Origin: Schistocephalus solidus
Taxonomy: Eukaryota > Platyhelminthes > Cestoda > Diphyllobothriidea > Diphyllobothriidae
Direction: 5' to 3'
Length of the DNA stretch: 64,000 bases
Assembly (NCBI GenBank): GCA_017591395.1
Contig: WEDG01004195.1
Span: 51,409 to 115,408, forward strand
The notes beneath the pieces were generated by a model that was not told where the DNA came from, searched no databases, and saw only the letters and a list, made by a program, of their open reading frames with translations. Below, piece after piece: positions 1 to 11,641 of this stretch. Position 1 is the stretch's first letter, and each line of letters begins with the position of its first letter. Position numbers and translations under genes: made by a program.

Positions 1-1861
1 CAAAAAAAACTCAACACCATCAGGCAGTGCTTTGATGACTGCTAGAGAAATTTGCCCGTCATTAAACTGGAGGGGCAGCTGGGTCTGGTGGCTTAATCGG
101 CTTAAAGTCGGGGAGACTTACGTAACGTGGATCTCACTCTATTTGCTGCCCTCCCCAGTCCACCAATGGCGCGAGAAGTTAAAGAGACCGGAGGTGGACT
201 AGATCGCAGTGACTGGGTGGGCTTACAGCTTCCTCTACGCGTTCCACAGCAATAACACAACCCTGCGGCATGGAGACACATGTGAGGGCTAATCTCTGTG
301 GCGGCTGTAATGAGCAGTGTAGCAGGCGTCCCTTGCCAAGGCGACTCTTTGCCAGTCGCTGGCCACTAAAAACACGCTAACTTGCAGGCACGGTCATCCC
401 TTGGGCCCGATCTGAAAAGCCTCTTGCCCAACCGCACAGAGTCACGACTACAACCACAATATGGCGTCATCTCACACGCGTTGGCTGGTATCGCCTGTCA
501 ACCATGGGCCCTTGTGAGTACGTGTGCCCGAAACCAGCCCATGGACCAGTTAACCATGTGCTCGGCGCTCACCTAGTCAATTTCTCATACTGGCATTGAC
601 ATGTGAGACCCGAGTAAACAACACGCCGCTAGGTACGCGCACCCAAACAGACGTCATGTTCTGACACAAAAGAAAATCACCAGCTCACAAAAACACGCCC
701 TATGTGTCGTTAATTTGTAATATTAAGCGGAACGAACTTACTGTGCGTGGATAATGCTGATTTCATAGACTGAATGACCTTACTGTCCTCTGTCACCTGC
801 AGCCAATCAGTGACCTGATGCAGTTTGACTGGCTATGGGCGACAGAGGAGACACGGTTTGGGCCAGGGAATCTCAAGACACACACAACAACTGACCTGAA
901 GAGACATCTAGCGGCAACAGCTTGCAGAGCCCCTTGTAAGCTCTTTAGCTCAGTAACAGCTCGTCCTACCTATCCAGACTTCCCTGACTTCTGGCGTGGG
1001 AAACCTTCGTGTTGTCGACATCTTGACTTCGATATGGTCATGTTCGGCTTCTAAATCATCATCAGCTAGCCATACACCTCGATCATTGATCTCATATCCT
1101 TGACCCCCATGTAAGGACACACGCCCTCTGCTTTGGAAGGCGACACGAAATGAGCATGGATATTGAGCTCAAATAGGAGTAAATTTCGAATTACGCATGT
1201 CCGGCCGGTCTAGAGCCGACGAGGAAGACTACCGTTCAGGGTTTTAATTCATTCTGTGTGAACTAAGAGAAACAGCAGAAAACCAGTATGTCATTTCTGG
1301 ATACAACCCAGCTATTCACCGTTTGGTTTTCATAAAAACACTATTGAATGGATGTCAGTCTATCCATTCGAGGCCCAATACGCACATGGAACGTATCTTT
1401 TAAGAGACAATCTCAGAGCAGCATGGTCCCGGAAACCGGTCTTCATCACAGTACTACCGGGAAGTAGCGCAGCATACGTTCCTCATAATAGAATTACTTC
1501 TAACTGCTCTAGTGAGCTTCGTGATGCCACTGTTAAGTTGCTTGCCAGTGAGGCCTTACGAATGCCTGCTGTGTTTTCATAAAGGGCAGAGAGCGTGGAA
1601 GTTACAGGGAGAAGTAAGAGAGACTTATAGGTTCGGGTGGTTGAGAATGCGGGCAAATTTATGTTGTAAGCCGCTGACCTCATTTCCAAACCATCGGAAC
1701 ATGTAGGGTCCTCGCGATATATCCAGTCGCCTTCTAATTTTGAGAAAAAACGGTGGTTGTGGGCCTCTATAGGTCCCCATTTTTTTAAAAAAACATTTCC
1801 AAACTTTTTATGACTTCAGGTGAATGTTCAAATGTTCGGGTGTATGCGTAAGAAGGGAAGG
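1..1861. other. No gene recognised
   Basis: Short open stretches occur on both strands but none shows a recognisable domain, a run of conserved cysteines or a convincing splice-bounded exon. The first 700 bases are fairly GC-rich compared with 5.5-7.5 kb and could be old repeat sequence, but I could not match them to another part of the window. Confidence 0.5.
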
Positions 1862-2560
1862 AGAAGGCTCGTGGATCGTTGAAGCCATTTCTTTCTTTGT
1901 CCGAGCTTTCATAATCGTAGAAGAGTCCATCGTCAAAGCTAAATGCGACAGCAGGAAAAGCAACAGATTTAGCAGTTATAAGCCAATCAATCGCCAGTGA
2001 AGGTGACTGCGCAGTGCTGTGTATGCCGGCGCCAGACCTATATATTTATTGACTGAGTTCTCATCGGAGGCCAAGGTTTCAATCAATTTACGACTTGTAT
2101 TTTTTTTCTGGTGTGTAAGCTCATCTTCGTAGCTGCACAGGTAAACTCGTGACCCTTTTTGTTGGTGTGGGCAGCCACTTGCAATAGTTAATCACCCCGT
2201 CGCACAGCCAGCTTATGTTCGCGTATGTGCAATGCAAGCACGCGTTCAATCTGATCTATATAATTGTAAAGAGGTTTAGGCATGGGAAACGACACACTAC
2301 CCCGGACTGCTCACTGGAATTTAATATTTGTTTGACTTTCATGGCCCTACCGCGCCACGCCCAAATCAAAACAAGCCTGGGAAACTGCCGAGAACTCAGA
2401 CGATCGATATATCGACCCAGACCCCTGCACTGTCACACGCAGGTTGGCTCATTCCACCTATAACTGCTGCTTATTCTGTGGCCAGGTTTTTTTTGACGGT
2501 GGACTCCCGTACGAGTTCGAAAGCTCGGACAAAGAAATGGCTCCGGTGATTGGCCAGCCT
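1862..2560. repeat. Large imperfect inverted repeat, possible foldback element
   Basis: The stretch 1862-1945 is matched in reverse complement by about 2478-2560. Shared blocks include AGCCATTTCTTT, TCCGAGCTTTC and GAGTCCA-CGTCAAA. Weaker matching continues inward (AGCAGTTATA at about 1971-1980 and near 2455; GACTGAGTTCTC near 2053 against the complement near 2395), so the arms may reach about 200 bases around a loop of about 300. This could be a foldback or MITE-type element, or two inverted copies of one short repeat. No target duplication was identified. Confidence 0.5.
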
Positions 2561-2659
2561 TCTTTTTCGCAACTCAATCTTTTTGAATTTAGAATTCGAA
2601 CGTACTAGCGTGCAGTTCCGCCTTGGGGAGCAAGTTTACTATCAGTTTTCCTGTTTAAG

Positions 2660-3009
2660 GTGTGATTACCTGCATCTGCCGGGGTGGCTATATGGGCACT
2701 GACTGTTCTGAAGAACTGGACGCCTGTGCTGTCGGCTCCGAAGTTTACGACGTCACCTCTCGGGCACCCGAAGAAGGCACGTTCGGAGTGGACCGTGCGA
2801 GGTCGCACATCCCTCCAGGCTTTAAGGCCTGTGCGACGACCGTAAATTCTGAGAACCGCTGCATCCCACAGTTGGGTACTTCCAGCTATTACTGCCGGTG
2901 CTCCGAAGGCTACGCCATGGATGCCAGCCTCTCCTACGACAACTGCCTGTCTAGGACGACACCATGCGCCAGTCAGATCTGCATCGAGGGAAGCTGCATC
3001 TCCTCCAAG
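2660..3009 (+). CDS. Exon of an EGF/TSP1 extracellular protein (EGF repeats)
   Basis: An internal exon, bounded by a pyrimidine-rich acceptor ending AAG (2657-2659) and a GTAAGA donor at 3010. It reads open throughout; the first two bases complete a split codon. The first residues carry the end of one EGF-like domain (C-I-C-R-G-G-Y-M-G-T-D-C). Then comes an atypical cysteine-rich EGF-like module ending Y-Y-C-R-C-S-E-G-Y, and finally the first half of a third domain (C-A-S-Q-I-C-I-E-G-S-C). The third domain is completed in frame by the exon at 4549. EGF modules are disulphide-bonded extracellular folds, so the product should be secreted or a membrane ectodomain. No signal peptide or first exon is visible upstream. 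The exact family (thrombospondin-like, SCO-spondin-like or other matrix or adhesion protein) cannot be told from these two exons. Confidence 0.82.
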
Positions 3010-4548
3010 GTAAGAATGCCATGATGCATTTAAAAAACCCTTCGCGTCCCTCAACCCCCTTGACGCTTAAACAGGTGAGAACGTTTTGGGAACGTCCACC
3101 TTCCCAAGAAGAGTCAATCGCACCGAAATGCACGCTGCATGCCATGAACATGCGGTCGACAGTGTCCCACATTGGCTGCGGCCACAGTAGGATCTGATTG
3201 ATCCATGTCTGCGAGGAGTGGCTCAGCTCTTCTAGAGCTTTCTTCTCGAAGCCGATTGGTCAGATTATTAAACGACCTGAACGGGATGCTATAAATACAT
3301 GCAGCTTTTCCGTGGTAAGGACTTATAACCTTTTAAGCTCGTTCTCGTGGTTATTCGTCTCTGCTTCTACGCCATGTTGGTGCTTGGGAAACCATTCAAG
3401 CTCGTGAGCAGTTCGTGTGATTTCGTCAGTTACTAGAAATGAACCCTTCTATTCGGTGACCACTAGCGAGGTCGGAGCGTGTCCTAACGGTGTTAAGTCA
3501 CGAGAGTGACAAATATGACGCAACTACCCAATCAGGTACAAAGACAGTTGCGTAAGGGTGCTATACCAGCGTGTTGAAGAGCATTGTAGCGAAACTGAAG
3601 GCAAGGTTTCTGAATTACAATAACTCCTACGGATGCGTAAACCAAATCGTTACCCGCCACATTTCGTTAACCGGTGCATGCGCAATGGAGAAGAAAGACT
3701 CAAACCAACAGACCCCAAATTTTGGCAAACACTCTCGCACGTAAAGAACGTCTCAGAACCCATCTTCTCAATCAAGTTGGATTTGGGGTTGTTCACAGGC
3801 AATTACCAGGCACCTCATCTGTTCAAACGGTGAATGATAACTCACGCTGAACATTTTAGAGCCCATTTCAGATGGATATTCTGCTTGAAATAAAGCGAAC
3901 CTCTAATATCTACAGCCTTCCTGTCACCCTCTGCTATCAAGTACGAGGGCTGATTTATTCTGACTGCAATGACTGACTCGCAGCATAGCATCTACGGCGT
4001 TCCCGCATGTGATATTCAAGCTCTTCTCATGAAAACCCGGTACACACTGTGGGACCAGGTTGAGTGTGGCACGTGTAAACGGGTTGCTTAGCTTTATCAG
4101 TCACTGTCCCAAGCCTATATTCAGTCGACTTGTGGTTGCCTTGCCATCGGAGTGAGATGAATGAGGGGGGGGGGAGATTGTGACAAATGCTGCACAAGAG
4201 GCCGGTGTCACACACACCTCATGCGGTCGTGGTGGCCATCTTAGCTTGCGATTTTTGAACTGTCGGCTGACAAAGTAAAGGCAGGACTTGCTGCCTTCTT
4301 TGGCGCGAGAAACCCCTTGTGAGAACTTCTTTCTAAAGGCCTTTATTTGCTTGTTTTCATGGCAGATCTAACGGGTAGAGTCAAACTTTAATGCAAGAAA
4401 TCAGAGTTCCCTCTAAATCTGGCTGGACACTGGCTCATCTCGCAACTTCAACCTCGTCTTCCTTCTACTGTAATGCGTTATATTACTCACAGAATCTTCC
4501 ACTTCAAAGTTTTGCGAATGGAGCGTAATGCTTGGTTACTTCTTACAG
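3010..4548 (+). other. Intron between the EGF exons
   Basis: Phase-0 intron of 1,539 bases, beginning GTAAGA and ending TTCTTACAG. Joining its flanks makes one continuous EGF domain in frame. A run of ten or more G residues lies near 4159-4171. No mobile element was recognised inside it. Confidence 0.8.
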
Positions 4549-4740
4549 GACGGACAGCAGTGGATGTGTGACTGTGATGACGGTTACACAGGGACGTACT
4601 GCGACAAGAGAGTCGGCGAATGGTCAGCCTGGTCCACCTGGACGCTCTGCGATCCGTACTGCGGTCCGCGACGACAGCGAAAAAGACTGCGTGTGTGTCT
4701 CAGTGAAAATCAGACAGACTGCACCGGTGCCGTCGAAAAC
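4549..4740 (+). CDS. Exon of the same gene: end of EGF domain plus thrombospondin type-1 repeat
   Basis: The exon is 192 bases (64 codons, phase 0), with acceptor TTCTTACAG and donor GTAAGT at 4741. Residues 1-18 complete the EGF domain begun in the previous exon (W-M-C-D-C-D-D-G-Y-T-G-T-Y-C). Residues from about 21 show a thrombospondin type-1 repeat: the W-x2-W-x2-W layout (W-S-A-W-S-T-W), then C-D-P-Y-C-G, an R-R-Q-R-K-R basic stretch and two further cysteines. TSP1 repeats bind glycosaminoglycans and matrix partners outside the cell. The TSP1 repeat is incomplete here, so at least one more exon must lie downstream. I could not find it before the mobile elements begin at 7.5 kb. Confidence 0.85.
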
Positions 4741-4861
4741 GTAAGTTGACGGTGATTCTCTAAAATTATCATGCAACTGTAGTGACACAAAGCCCTTCAA
4801 TGGGTAAATTTTTGCAGATTTTTTAGTACTCCATGTGACTTAATTGTTATAAAACCAGCGA

Positions 4862-4943
4862 TCTCCTTAGGATTTGAGCCCAGGACAGCAAGGGAAAGGC
4901 TTCAGTACAGCCGACGCTCTAACCACCTAAGCTAATAGGCCCC
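4862..4943 (-). repeat. tRNA-derived SINE-like repeat, copy 1
   Basis: On the minus strand this reads as a tRNA-like head: GGGGCC, then TAGCTTAGGTGGTTAGAGC (an A-box-like pol III element), then GGGCTCAAATCC (B-box-like). Related copies lie at 5165-5240, 5362-5470, 13700-13783 and 13945-14022. The acceptor stem does not close properly, so this is not a working tRNA. Confidence 0.65.
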
Positions 4944-5164
4944 GAAGGGTGTAGTGACTTTGTGTACATTTGGGTAGCGTTACACACCCGGCCTACTGCA
5001 ACGTATGACGTCCACCAATTCTGCTACAGTTAATTGATTTTCCGATCAGGCCTTTCTACGCGATCAATCTAGAATCCACCAGATGACTACCAGGAGTACT
5101 AAATTAATAGGGGGGCTGGCAGCTTTTGAGTAATTCACTTATCTGACCCAATTGTGAAAAATTG

Positions 5165-5240
5165 GGTGACCTCAGCGAGATTCGAAAGCACGACAGCAAT
5201 GGAAGGTTTCAGCAAAGCCAACATGCTTAAACTCACGATT
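5165..5240 (-). repeat. tRNA-derived SINE-like repeat, copy 2 (partial)
   Basis: The minus strand carries the B-box half (GCTTTCGAATCTCGC). It is followed by the family's tail, with a T-rich stretch and TCACAATTGG before about 5140. The A-box half is degenerate. Confidence 0.5.
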
Positions 5241-5361
5241 GCTTAAAAACTTCGGCTTGGTCAGTCAGCTTAATAGATCAGAATTGGGGAATTCCGTACG
5301 CTGCAGTAGGCTGGACAGGTGACTTGACCAAGTGTGATTAAACTCAGGACTTCCGCCGGTG

Positions 5362-5470
5362 GGTCCTCGTAGTTCAGAGGGTTAGAGCGATGGTTGTACT
5401 GGAGCATTCGACTTGCTGGCGTGGGTTCGAATCCCACAGAATTAACCAAGAATTTCACAATTGGATCCAA
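5362..5470 (+). repeat. tRNA-derived SINE-like repeat, copy 3
   Basis: The plus strand has an A-box-like TAGTTCAGAGGGTTAGAGC, then the B-box-like GTGGGTTCGAATCCCAC, and then the tail containing TTTCACAATTGG. This is the best-preserved head in the window and the clearest sign that the family is tRNA-derived. Confidence 0.65.
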
Positions 5471-7518
5471 TTTACAAGGCATTTTGTTTCACTATACTAA
5501 AAACTCCCGTTAACCCGTAGCACAACTTTGAATTGGAAAGATGAATAATTATCCCCCTGGAAGTTACCCCAAAAACCGCCTAAAATGTGGACATGCTGCA
5601 TGGTGGGAACTTTCTAGGAAGTACAATATGTGTGCTATTTCATGAAATTTTAACCGAAATTTGAAAATTTTGTTTAAATTAGAAAAAAGCTTACTTATCT
5701 TGCAGACCAATCTCAAGATAGTTCAATCGCAACAGTATACTGGTATTGAACATGACCTCAATTCGGTCGCTTTTAAAATCGACACTGAGAGGAATGACAA
5801 ATAAAGTAACGTGCTTAATTGCTATTGATTTTTGGCGGTTTCATTAAGGCAACTATATTTTAAAGAAAGTATGCACAAGCATATTTTTTCTTATGTTCGA
5901 TTGGTGGCAAGTAACCCCTTCCTCAAATATTATACTTGAGAAAAGGTTATCCTTAAGTTTTCAGAAACATTTTCAATTATCGAATAATTGTGAACCCGAC
6001 GTATCGTTGCACTTGCATTTAGAGTTTCGAAAGTGCACGCTGTAAACATTCCGTCTAAGGAAAACACAATATTTGTCTACGCTTTTAGAAGGCCATCATA
6101 TAGTGTTCATAAAAGTTCGCAATAGATGTGAACCGTGTTGCATACTTAAGCAACGCTAATAGATGAACAGGCACATGCTTTATAAATGGACATATAGCTG
6201 TCTAAAAATCTGATGATTGGAAGGTGTGTTCCAACCGAAACCTACCATGTTTCAAGTGAAAAAATTAAAGATGACTTAATTTACTACTAAGTGATTACAA
6301 AAAGCATAAAATACATTTGAATTTATAAGGACATCGAAAGCAAGGAAATAAATTTATACTAGTTAAGTAGTAATTTTCTGGAGTGTAGTGTTTTCAGGGG
6401 ACTGGAAAAGTGCCCGCTAAAAAGCCGACATCATGGAGCCAAAATATCTTCGGCTTATGCTGAATTATGCTGAGAAGAAGTTAACCGGAACTGTGAACAG
6501 TGTTTAGAATTAGGAAGGATAACTTTAGTGAAGTTGTAATAGCAACTACTGTACAGCCCAAGGCGGACACATCGCCAACACGCCAGGATGTCAGCTTCGG
6601 CTGCCTGCAAAAACCACACTCCACAAATTTGACTACTTAAGTAACACATTTTTCTGTCGGAGCCGGCGGCGGAATATCGGTGAGACGCGTGCCTGGACTT
6701 TTAGCTAGTACCTGCGCTTCTATTATAGGGGAATAATTTCCTCGGTTATCGTAGCATGTAATCGGTCATTCACTGTAATTTGACATTAAATAAGGTAGCG
6801 ATTGACGATCAAAGCCCTGGAAATTCAGGAGTTTTAGCATAAGTAAAGCACGCTACAGGTCGAAAAAAATCACACACTGTTGATAGGCTAGAAAAGCTCA
6901 GATAACTATTCCAGTAAATAGTAGCCAATGAGCAGATAGGAAGACTGTGCACATTATAGCACACGCCCATGTCCACACTGCGTGGCTCACATTTTCTTAG
7001 TTGACTGCTGACAATAGTCCATGCTGTGGCTACAGAAGTTGTGCGAATAGACGCTTCTGTTAAGTTTTCGGGATGTCTTTATTTAAACGCCTATAGTACA
7101 TCAAGTAGCTGCAACCGTTTCGTCTGAACAACTGCTAAAAGCAAGCAAATACATCAGAATTTAATGGCTTCAAAAAATTTTGCTAGGATTTTTCAACTGT
7201 TACTTGTCACTTAATAGCATGGGTTCTGATTAATAAATACACAACAAGTTTAAATTGTTTACAAAGTCAATGCGAGAACAGCAAGGGCGTAGTTCAATTC
7301 AGACCTAGCAGAGTAAAGTCACCAAAAAATCTTAAACTACCACGAATAAATCCATTATAACACTAAAGTAATAATAAACGACCTCTGGGCAACTAAAAAT
7401 GCAAAATATGTATTCTACTTACTGGTTCATTGATTACGGGAAAAAAACAATTTTCGTTAATAGAGCGAAAATGTCGAAAACGCGAAAATTCGTGTCACAT
7501 GAGTAGTCTAAAGTTGGC
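5471..7518. other. AT-rich sequence, no gene seen
   Basis: No splice-bounded cysteine-rich exon, reverse-transcriptase motif or RNA gene was found. It may be intron of the EGF/TSP1 gene or intergenic DNA. Confidence 0.5.
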
Positions 7519-8491
7519 GTCCGAGAACATCGAGGGCGGTGGACTGGATGACATTTCGCAGTTGACACCATCGTGTCTCCACGGTAGCGTTATCATCTGG
7601 AGCATGCAGGTCCTCCAGTTTCCCGGTTATTTGGTTGCTGAAATCAAAACAGTGAGCAGGCAAAATTTAATAAAGAGTATTTAACTTACATGGCGGCCTC
7701 TTACCTTGGGGCCTTCGTCGGGGTTGCATTCGGAGCCTCATCTGGGAGATGACGAGGCGGTGATCTGTCCAACCATCGGCATCGCGGATCGCCTTGGTTA
7801 CCAGCACGTCCTGTCGATCTCGCCTCCGGACGAGAACATAGTCCAGCAGATGCCAGCGCCGCGACCGAGGGTGCATCCATGTGGCCTTCTCCCGCGTTGG
7901 AAGGCGGAAGAAGGTGTTGGTCAGCAGGAGACGGTGTTCCGCACACGTGCGCAGAAGAAGGAGGCCGTTATCGTTACAGCTACCGAGACCGTGGTGACCC
8001 AGCACTCCCTGCCAGGCAGCGTGGTCCGTCCCGACGCGGGCATTGAAGTCACCTAGGACAATTAACTGGTCCTCTTTCGGCACAGTCGCCAGCAAGGCGT
8101 GCAGGTCCTCGTAGAATTTGTCCTTCGCCGCATCAAAGCTCGTCATTGGGGGAGCGTAGGCGCTGATGATGGTTGCGAACTGGTCTCCCCGAAGAGGCAG
8201 GCGGAGGCTTATCAGGCGATCATTGATACCCTGCGGCAGACAGGGAAGACGTGCCACGATTTCATTCCGGTTGGCAAATGCAACACCAGCGTCGCGTCGC
8301 TCTGCCTTTGGCCGGCCGCTCCAGAAGAAGGTGTAGCCGGCACCCACCTCCTCCAGCTGACCCTGCTTAGAGAATCGGGTCTCGCTGAGAGCAGCAATGT
8401 CCACCTTGTAGCGCGCCAGTTCCCGAGCGACTAGCGCCGTCCTCCGTTCCGGCCGGTTGCTCCTAGGATTGTCTAAAAGGGAACGAACATT
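7519..8491 (-). pseudogene. RTE-type LINE endonuclease, truncated copy 1
   Basis: The minus-strand frame from 8491 carries an apurinic-type endonuclease that nicks the target site during LINE insertion. Visible motifs are N-V-R-S-L near the start, [19 protein letters not shown] and W-T-D-H-R-L-V, covering the usual N, E, D/N and D-H catalytic positions. The codon just before N-V-R is TGA (8492-8494). From memory of the family this position is normally tryptophan (TGG), so I read it as a nonsense change. The frame breaks near 7670 and the homology ends at the unit edge without any reverse transcriptase. Tapeworm relatives are often mislabelled craniofacial development protein 2-like. Confidence 0.82.
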
Positions 8492-9587
8492 TCAGGCTGC
8501 TAGTGTGAGTAAACTCACCCGAGCAGCCTGGAGAGTATGGCGAGGGGGATGGGGACGGGGGGTAGTGTTGTTTGTTTGAGTTTTACGACCGTGTATTTTG
8601 CGATCTGCGAGCCGCGGCCGGCTGCAGAAGAAGTGATAACCAGCATTTGTTTAGGGCACCTTTTCTAGCCCCTTCCTCCGCGAGGAGGCAAGCAGTGCTG
8701 TCCCTAAATAGGGCTGCTCGGACATCCCAGACGGCTGCTGAACTCCACTATGGGTCACGGTTTTGTTTTAGTGGGAGAACGACCCGAGTTAGCCTGGGCC
8801 GCCTACAAGGTTGCTGTCTCCCCACCGTGAGGACGTTTGGAGAGGGGGGAGGTGGGAAGTTCGGAAGTCAGACATACCGGGTGTGGAGGCACACACAGCA
8901 CTGGAGACCCTCATCTGGTTTAGCCCGCCGGTCGTGACGGTTGCCCAGGGTATGGCCTCTGGGAAGAACTCAACTTCTAGGAGCCACAGGTGAGAGTTGG
9001 GTACCAGTTAGAGGCGGCCACAGGAGCATTCACCACCTGTACGAGACAAATGGAGCGACCAAATGCTATCTGTGCGGTGCTACCCTTAACTAGTACCCCT
9101 ACACCCCATGACCACACGTAACACCACAAGAAACATGCCCTCCGTCCGCATAACTGATTGAGAGGCAATTATGATCCTCGACTCCTTCTCCATGTGGCTC
9201 CTCTGTCACATGTGTGATCTGAGCTTGAGAATATCAAGGGGCGAGAAGCGCCGTGAGTTAGGTTGCCAACTGATAATTACACTCAGACCTCGCAGTCAGT
9301 ACAATGTGTGTTGTGTGGAGCGACTGACTCGTGGTCAGAGTCAGGCTGCGATGGCTCCTTCTTAACGTGACTTCTGGCTATCTCACACATGTGAGGTGTG
9401 AGTCATTCAACACCCTGTTGTGTAATCCTGGTGTTTGTGTTTGGGGGGACCAGTTCATGTACGTAGTGCACGTAGACGTCATCAGCAGCTTTGCCCACTC
9501 CCGCATCAGGCAACTGACCGACTCGGATGGTGGTCTGATTGTGGGGGTAGGGGAGAGAGTGAGGTCAACAGAACAGTCGACGGCGTG
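7519..9587 (-). mobile_element. RTE-type LINE fragment, tandem unit 1
   Basis: Unit 1 of a direct tandem pair; unit 2 is 9588-11641 and almost identical. On the minus strand it holds presumed 5' leader sequence (about 8500-9587) followed by an endonuclease domain that is cut off after V-L-G-R. The reverse transcriptase that should follow is missing. Differences from unit 2 are few: a 3-base indel near 8323/10393, shuffled C/G counts near 8822/10892, and small changes near 7870/9943. A shorter diverged relative of part of the leader lies at 11777-11840. Confidence 0.8.
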
Positions 9588-10560
9588 CGCGTCCGAGAAC
9601 ATCGAGGGCGGTGGACTGGATGACATTTCGCAGTTGACACCATCGTGTCTCCACGGTAGCGTTATCATCTGGAGCATGCAGGTCCTCCAGTTTCCCGGTT
9701 ATTTGGTTGCTGAAATCAAAACAGTGAGCAGGCAAATTTAATAAAAGAGTATTTAACTTACATGGCGGCCTCTTACCTTGGGGCCTTCGTCGGGGTTGCA
9801 TTCGGAGCCTCATCTGGGAGATGACGAGGCGGTGATCTGTCCAACCATCGGCATCGCGGATCGCCTTGGTTACCAGCACGTCCTGTCGATCTCGCCTCCG
9901 GACGAGAACATAGTCCAGCAGATGCCAGCGCCGCGACCGAGGGTGTGCATCTGTGGCCTTCTCCCGCGTTGGAAGGCGGAAGAAGGTGTTGGTCAGCAGG
10001 AGACGGTGTTCCGCACACGTGCGCAGAAGAAGGAGGCCGTTATCGTTACAGCTACCGAGACCGTGGTGACCCAGCACTCCCTGCCAGGCAGCGTGGTCCG
10101 TCCCGACGCGGGCATTGAAGTCACCTAGGACAATTAACTGGTCCTCTTTCGGCACAGTCGCCAGCAAGGCGTGCAGGTCCTCGTAGAATTTGTCCTTCGC
10201 CGCATCAAAGCTCGTCATTGGGGGAGCGTAGGCGCTGATGATGGTTGCGAACTGGTCTCCCCGAAGAGGCAGGCGGAGGCTTATCAGGCGATCATTGATA
10301 CCCTGCGGCAGACAGGGAAGACGTGCCACGATTTCATTCCGGTTGGCAAATGCAACACCAGCGTCGCGTCGCTCTGCCTTTGGCCGGCCGCTCCAGAAGG
10401 TGTAGCCGGCACCCACCTCCTCCAGCTGACCCTGCTTAGAGAATCGGGTCTCGCTGAGAGCAGCAATGTCCACCTTGTAGCGCGCCAGTTCCCGAGCGAC
10501 TAGCGCCGTCCTCCGTTCCGGCCGGTTGCTCCTAGGATTGTCTAAAAGGGAACGAACATT
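9588..10560 (-). pseudogene. RTE-type LINE endonuclease, truncated copy 2
   Basis: Same domain and motifs as the copy at 7519-8491, including the TGA directly before N-V-R (10561-10563). This copy stays open further, through a linker after the endonuclease (L-P-A-H...W-C-Q-L-R), down to 9588. It then reads into unit 1 sequence and stops at 9565. It lacks three bases near 10393 that copy 1 has, changing F-F-W to F-W. Confidence 0.82.
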
Positions 10561-11641
10561 TCAGGCTGCTAGTGTGAGTAAACTCACCCGAGCAGCCTGG
10601 AGGGTATGGCGAGGGGGGATGGGGACGGTGGGTAGTGTTGTTTGTTTGAGTTTTACGACCGTGTATTTTGCGATCTGCGAGCCGCGGCCGGCTGCAGAAG
10701 AAGTGATAACCAGCATTTGTTTAGGGCACCTTTTCTAGCCCCTTCCTCCGCGAGGAGGCAAGCAGTGCTGTCCCTAAATAGGGCTGCTCGGACATCCCAG
10801 ACGGCTGCTGAACTCCACTATGGGTCACGGTTTTGTTTTAGTGGGAGAACGACCCGAGTTAGCCTGGGCCGCCTACAAGGTTGCTGTCTCCCCCACCGTA
10901 GGACGTTTGGAGAGGGGGGAGGTGGGAAGTTCGGAAGTCAGACATACCGGGTGTGGAGGCACACACAGCACTGGAGACCCTCATCTGGTTTAGCCCGCCG
11001 GTCGTGACGGTTGCCCAGGGTATGGCCTCTGGGAAGAACTCAACTTCTAGGAGCCACAGGTGAGAGTTGGGTACCAGTTAGAGGCGGCCACAGGAGCATT
11101 CACCACCTGTACGAGACAAATGGAGCGACCAAATGCTATCTGTGCGGTGCTACCCTTAACTAGTACCCCTACACCCCATGACCACACGTAACACCACAAG
11201 AAACATGCCCTCCGTCCGCATAACTGATTGAGAGGCAATTATGATCCTCGACTCCTTCTCCATGTGGCTCCTCTGTCACATGTGTGATCTGAGCTTGAGA
11301 ATATCAAGGGGCGAGAAGCGCCGTGAGTTAGGTTGCCAACTGATAATTACACTCAGACCTCGCAGTCAGTACAATGTGTGTTGTGTGGAGCGACTGACTC
11401 GTGGTCAGAGTCAGGCTGCGATGGCTCCTTCTTAACGTGACTTCTGGCTATCTCACACATGTGAGGTGTGAGTCATTCAACACCCTGTTGTGTAATCCTG
11501 GTGTTTGTGTTTGGGGGGACCAGTTCATGTACGTAGTGCGCGTAGACGTCATCAGCAGCTTTGCCCACTCCCGCATCAGGCAACTGACCGACTCGGATGG
11601 TGGTCTGATTGTGGGGGTAGGGGAGAGAGTGAGGTCAACAG
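9588..11641 (-). mobile_element. RTE-type LINE fragment, tandem unit 2
   Basis: Second copy of the 2.07-kb unit, in the same direction and directly abutting unit 1. It starts at the same truncated endonuclease position and ends in the same leader sequence (GAGGTCAACAGA at about 11631-11641). Matching truncation points plus the shared nonsense codon mean the segment was duplicated after the element broke, not inserted twice. Confidence 0.8.

Noticed and set aside
5362..5440. Working tRNA gene
   Set aside because: A- and B-box-like sequences are present but the acceptor stem does not pair, and several degenerate relatives exist, so it is a tRNA-derived repeat.
6455..6649. Next cysteine-bearing exon of the EGF/TSP1 gene
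   Set aside because: Wrong strand, cysteine spacing not EGF- or TSP1-like, and no matching splice sites.
7706..8434. Plus-strand open frames of 111-116 codons opposite the RTE endonuclease
   Set aside because: The minus-strand frame carries all catalytic motifs; the plus frames recur identically in unit 2 only because the unit is duplicated.
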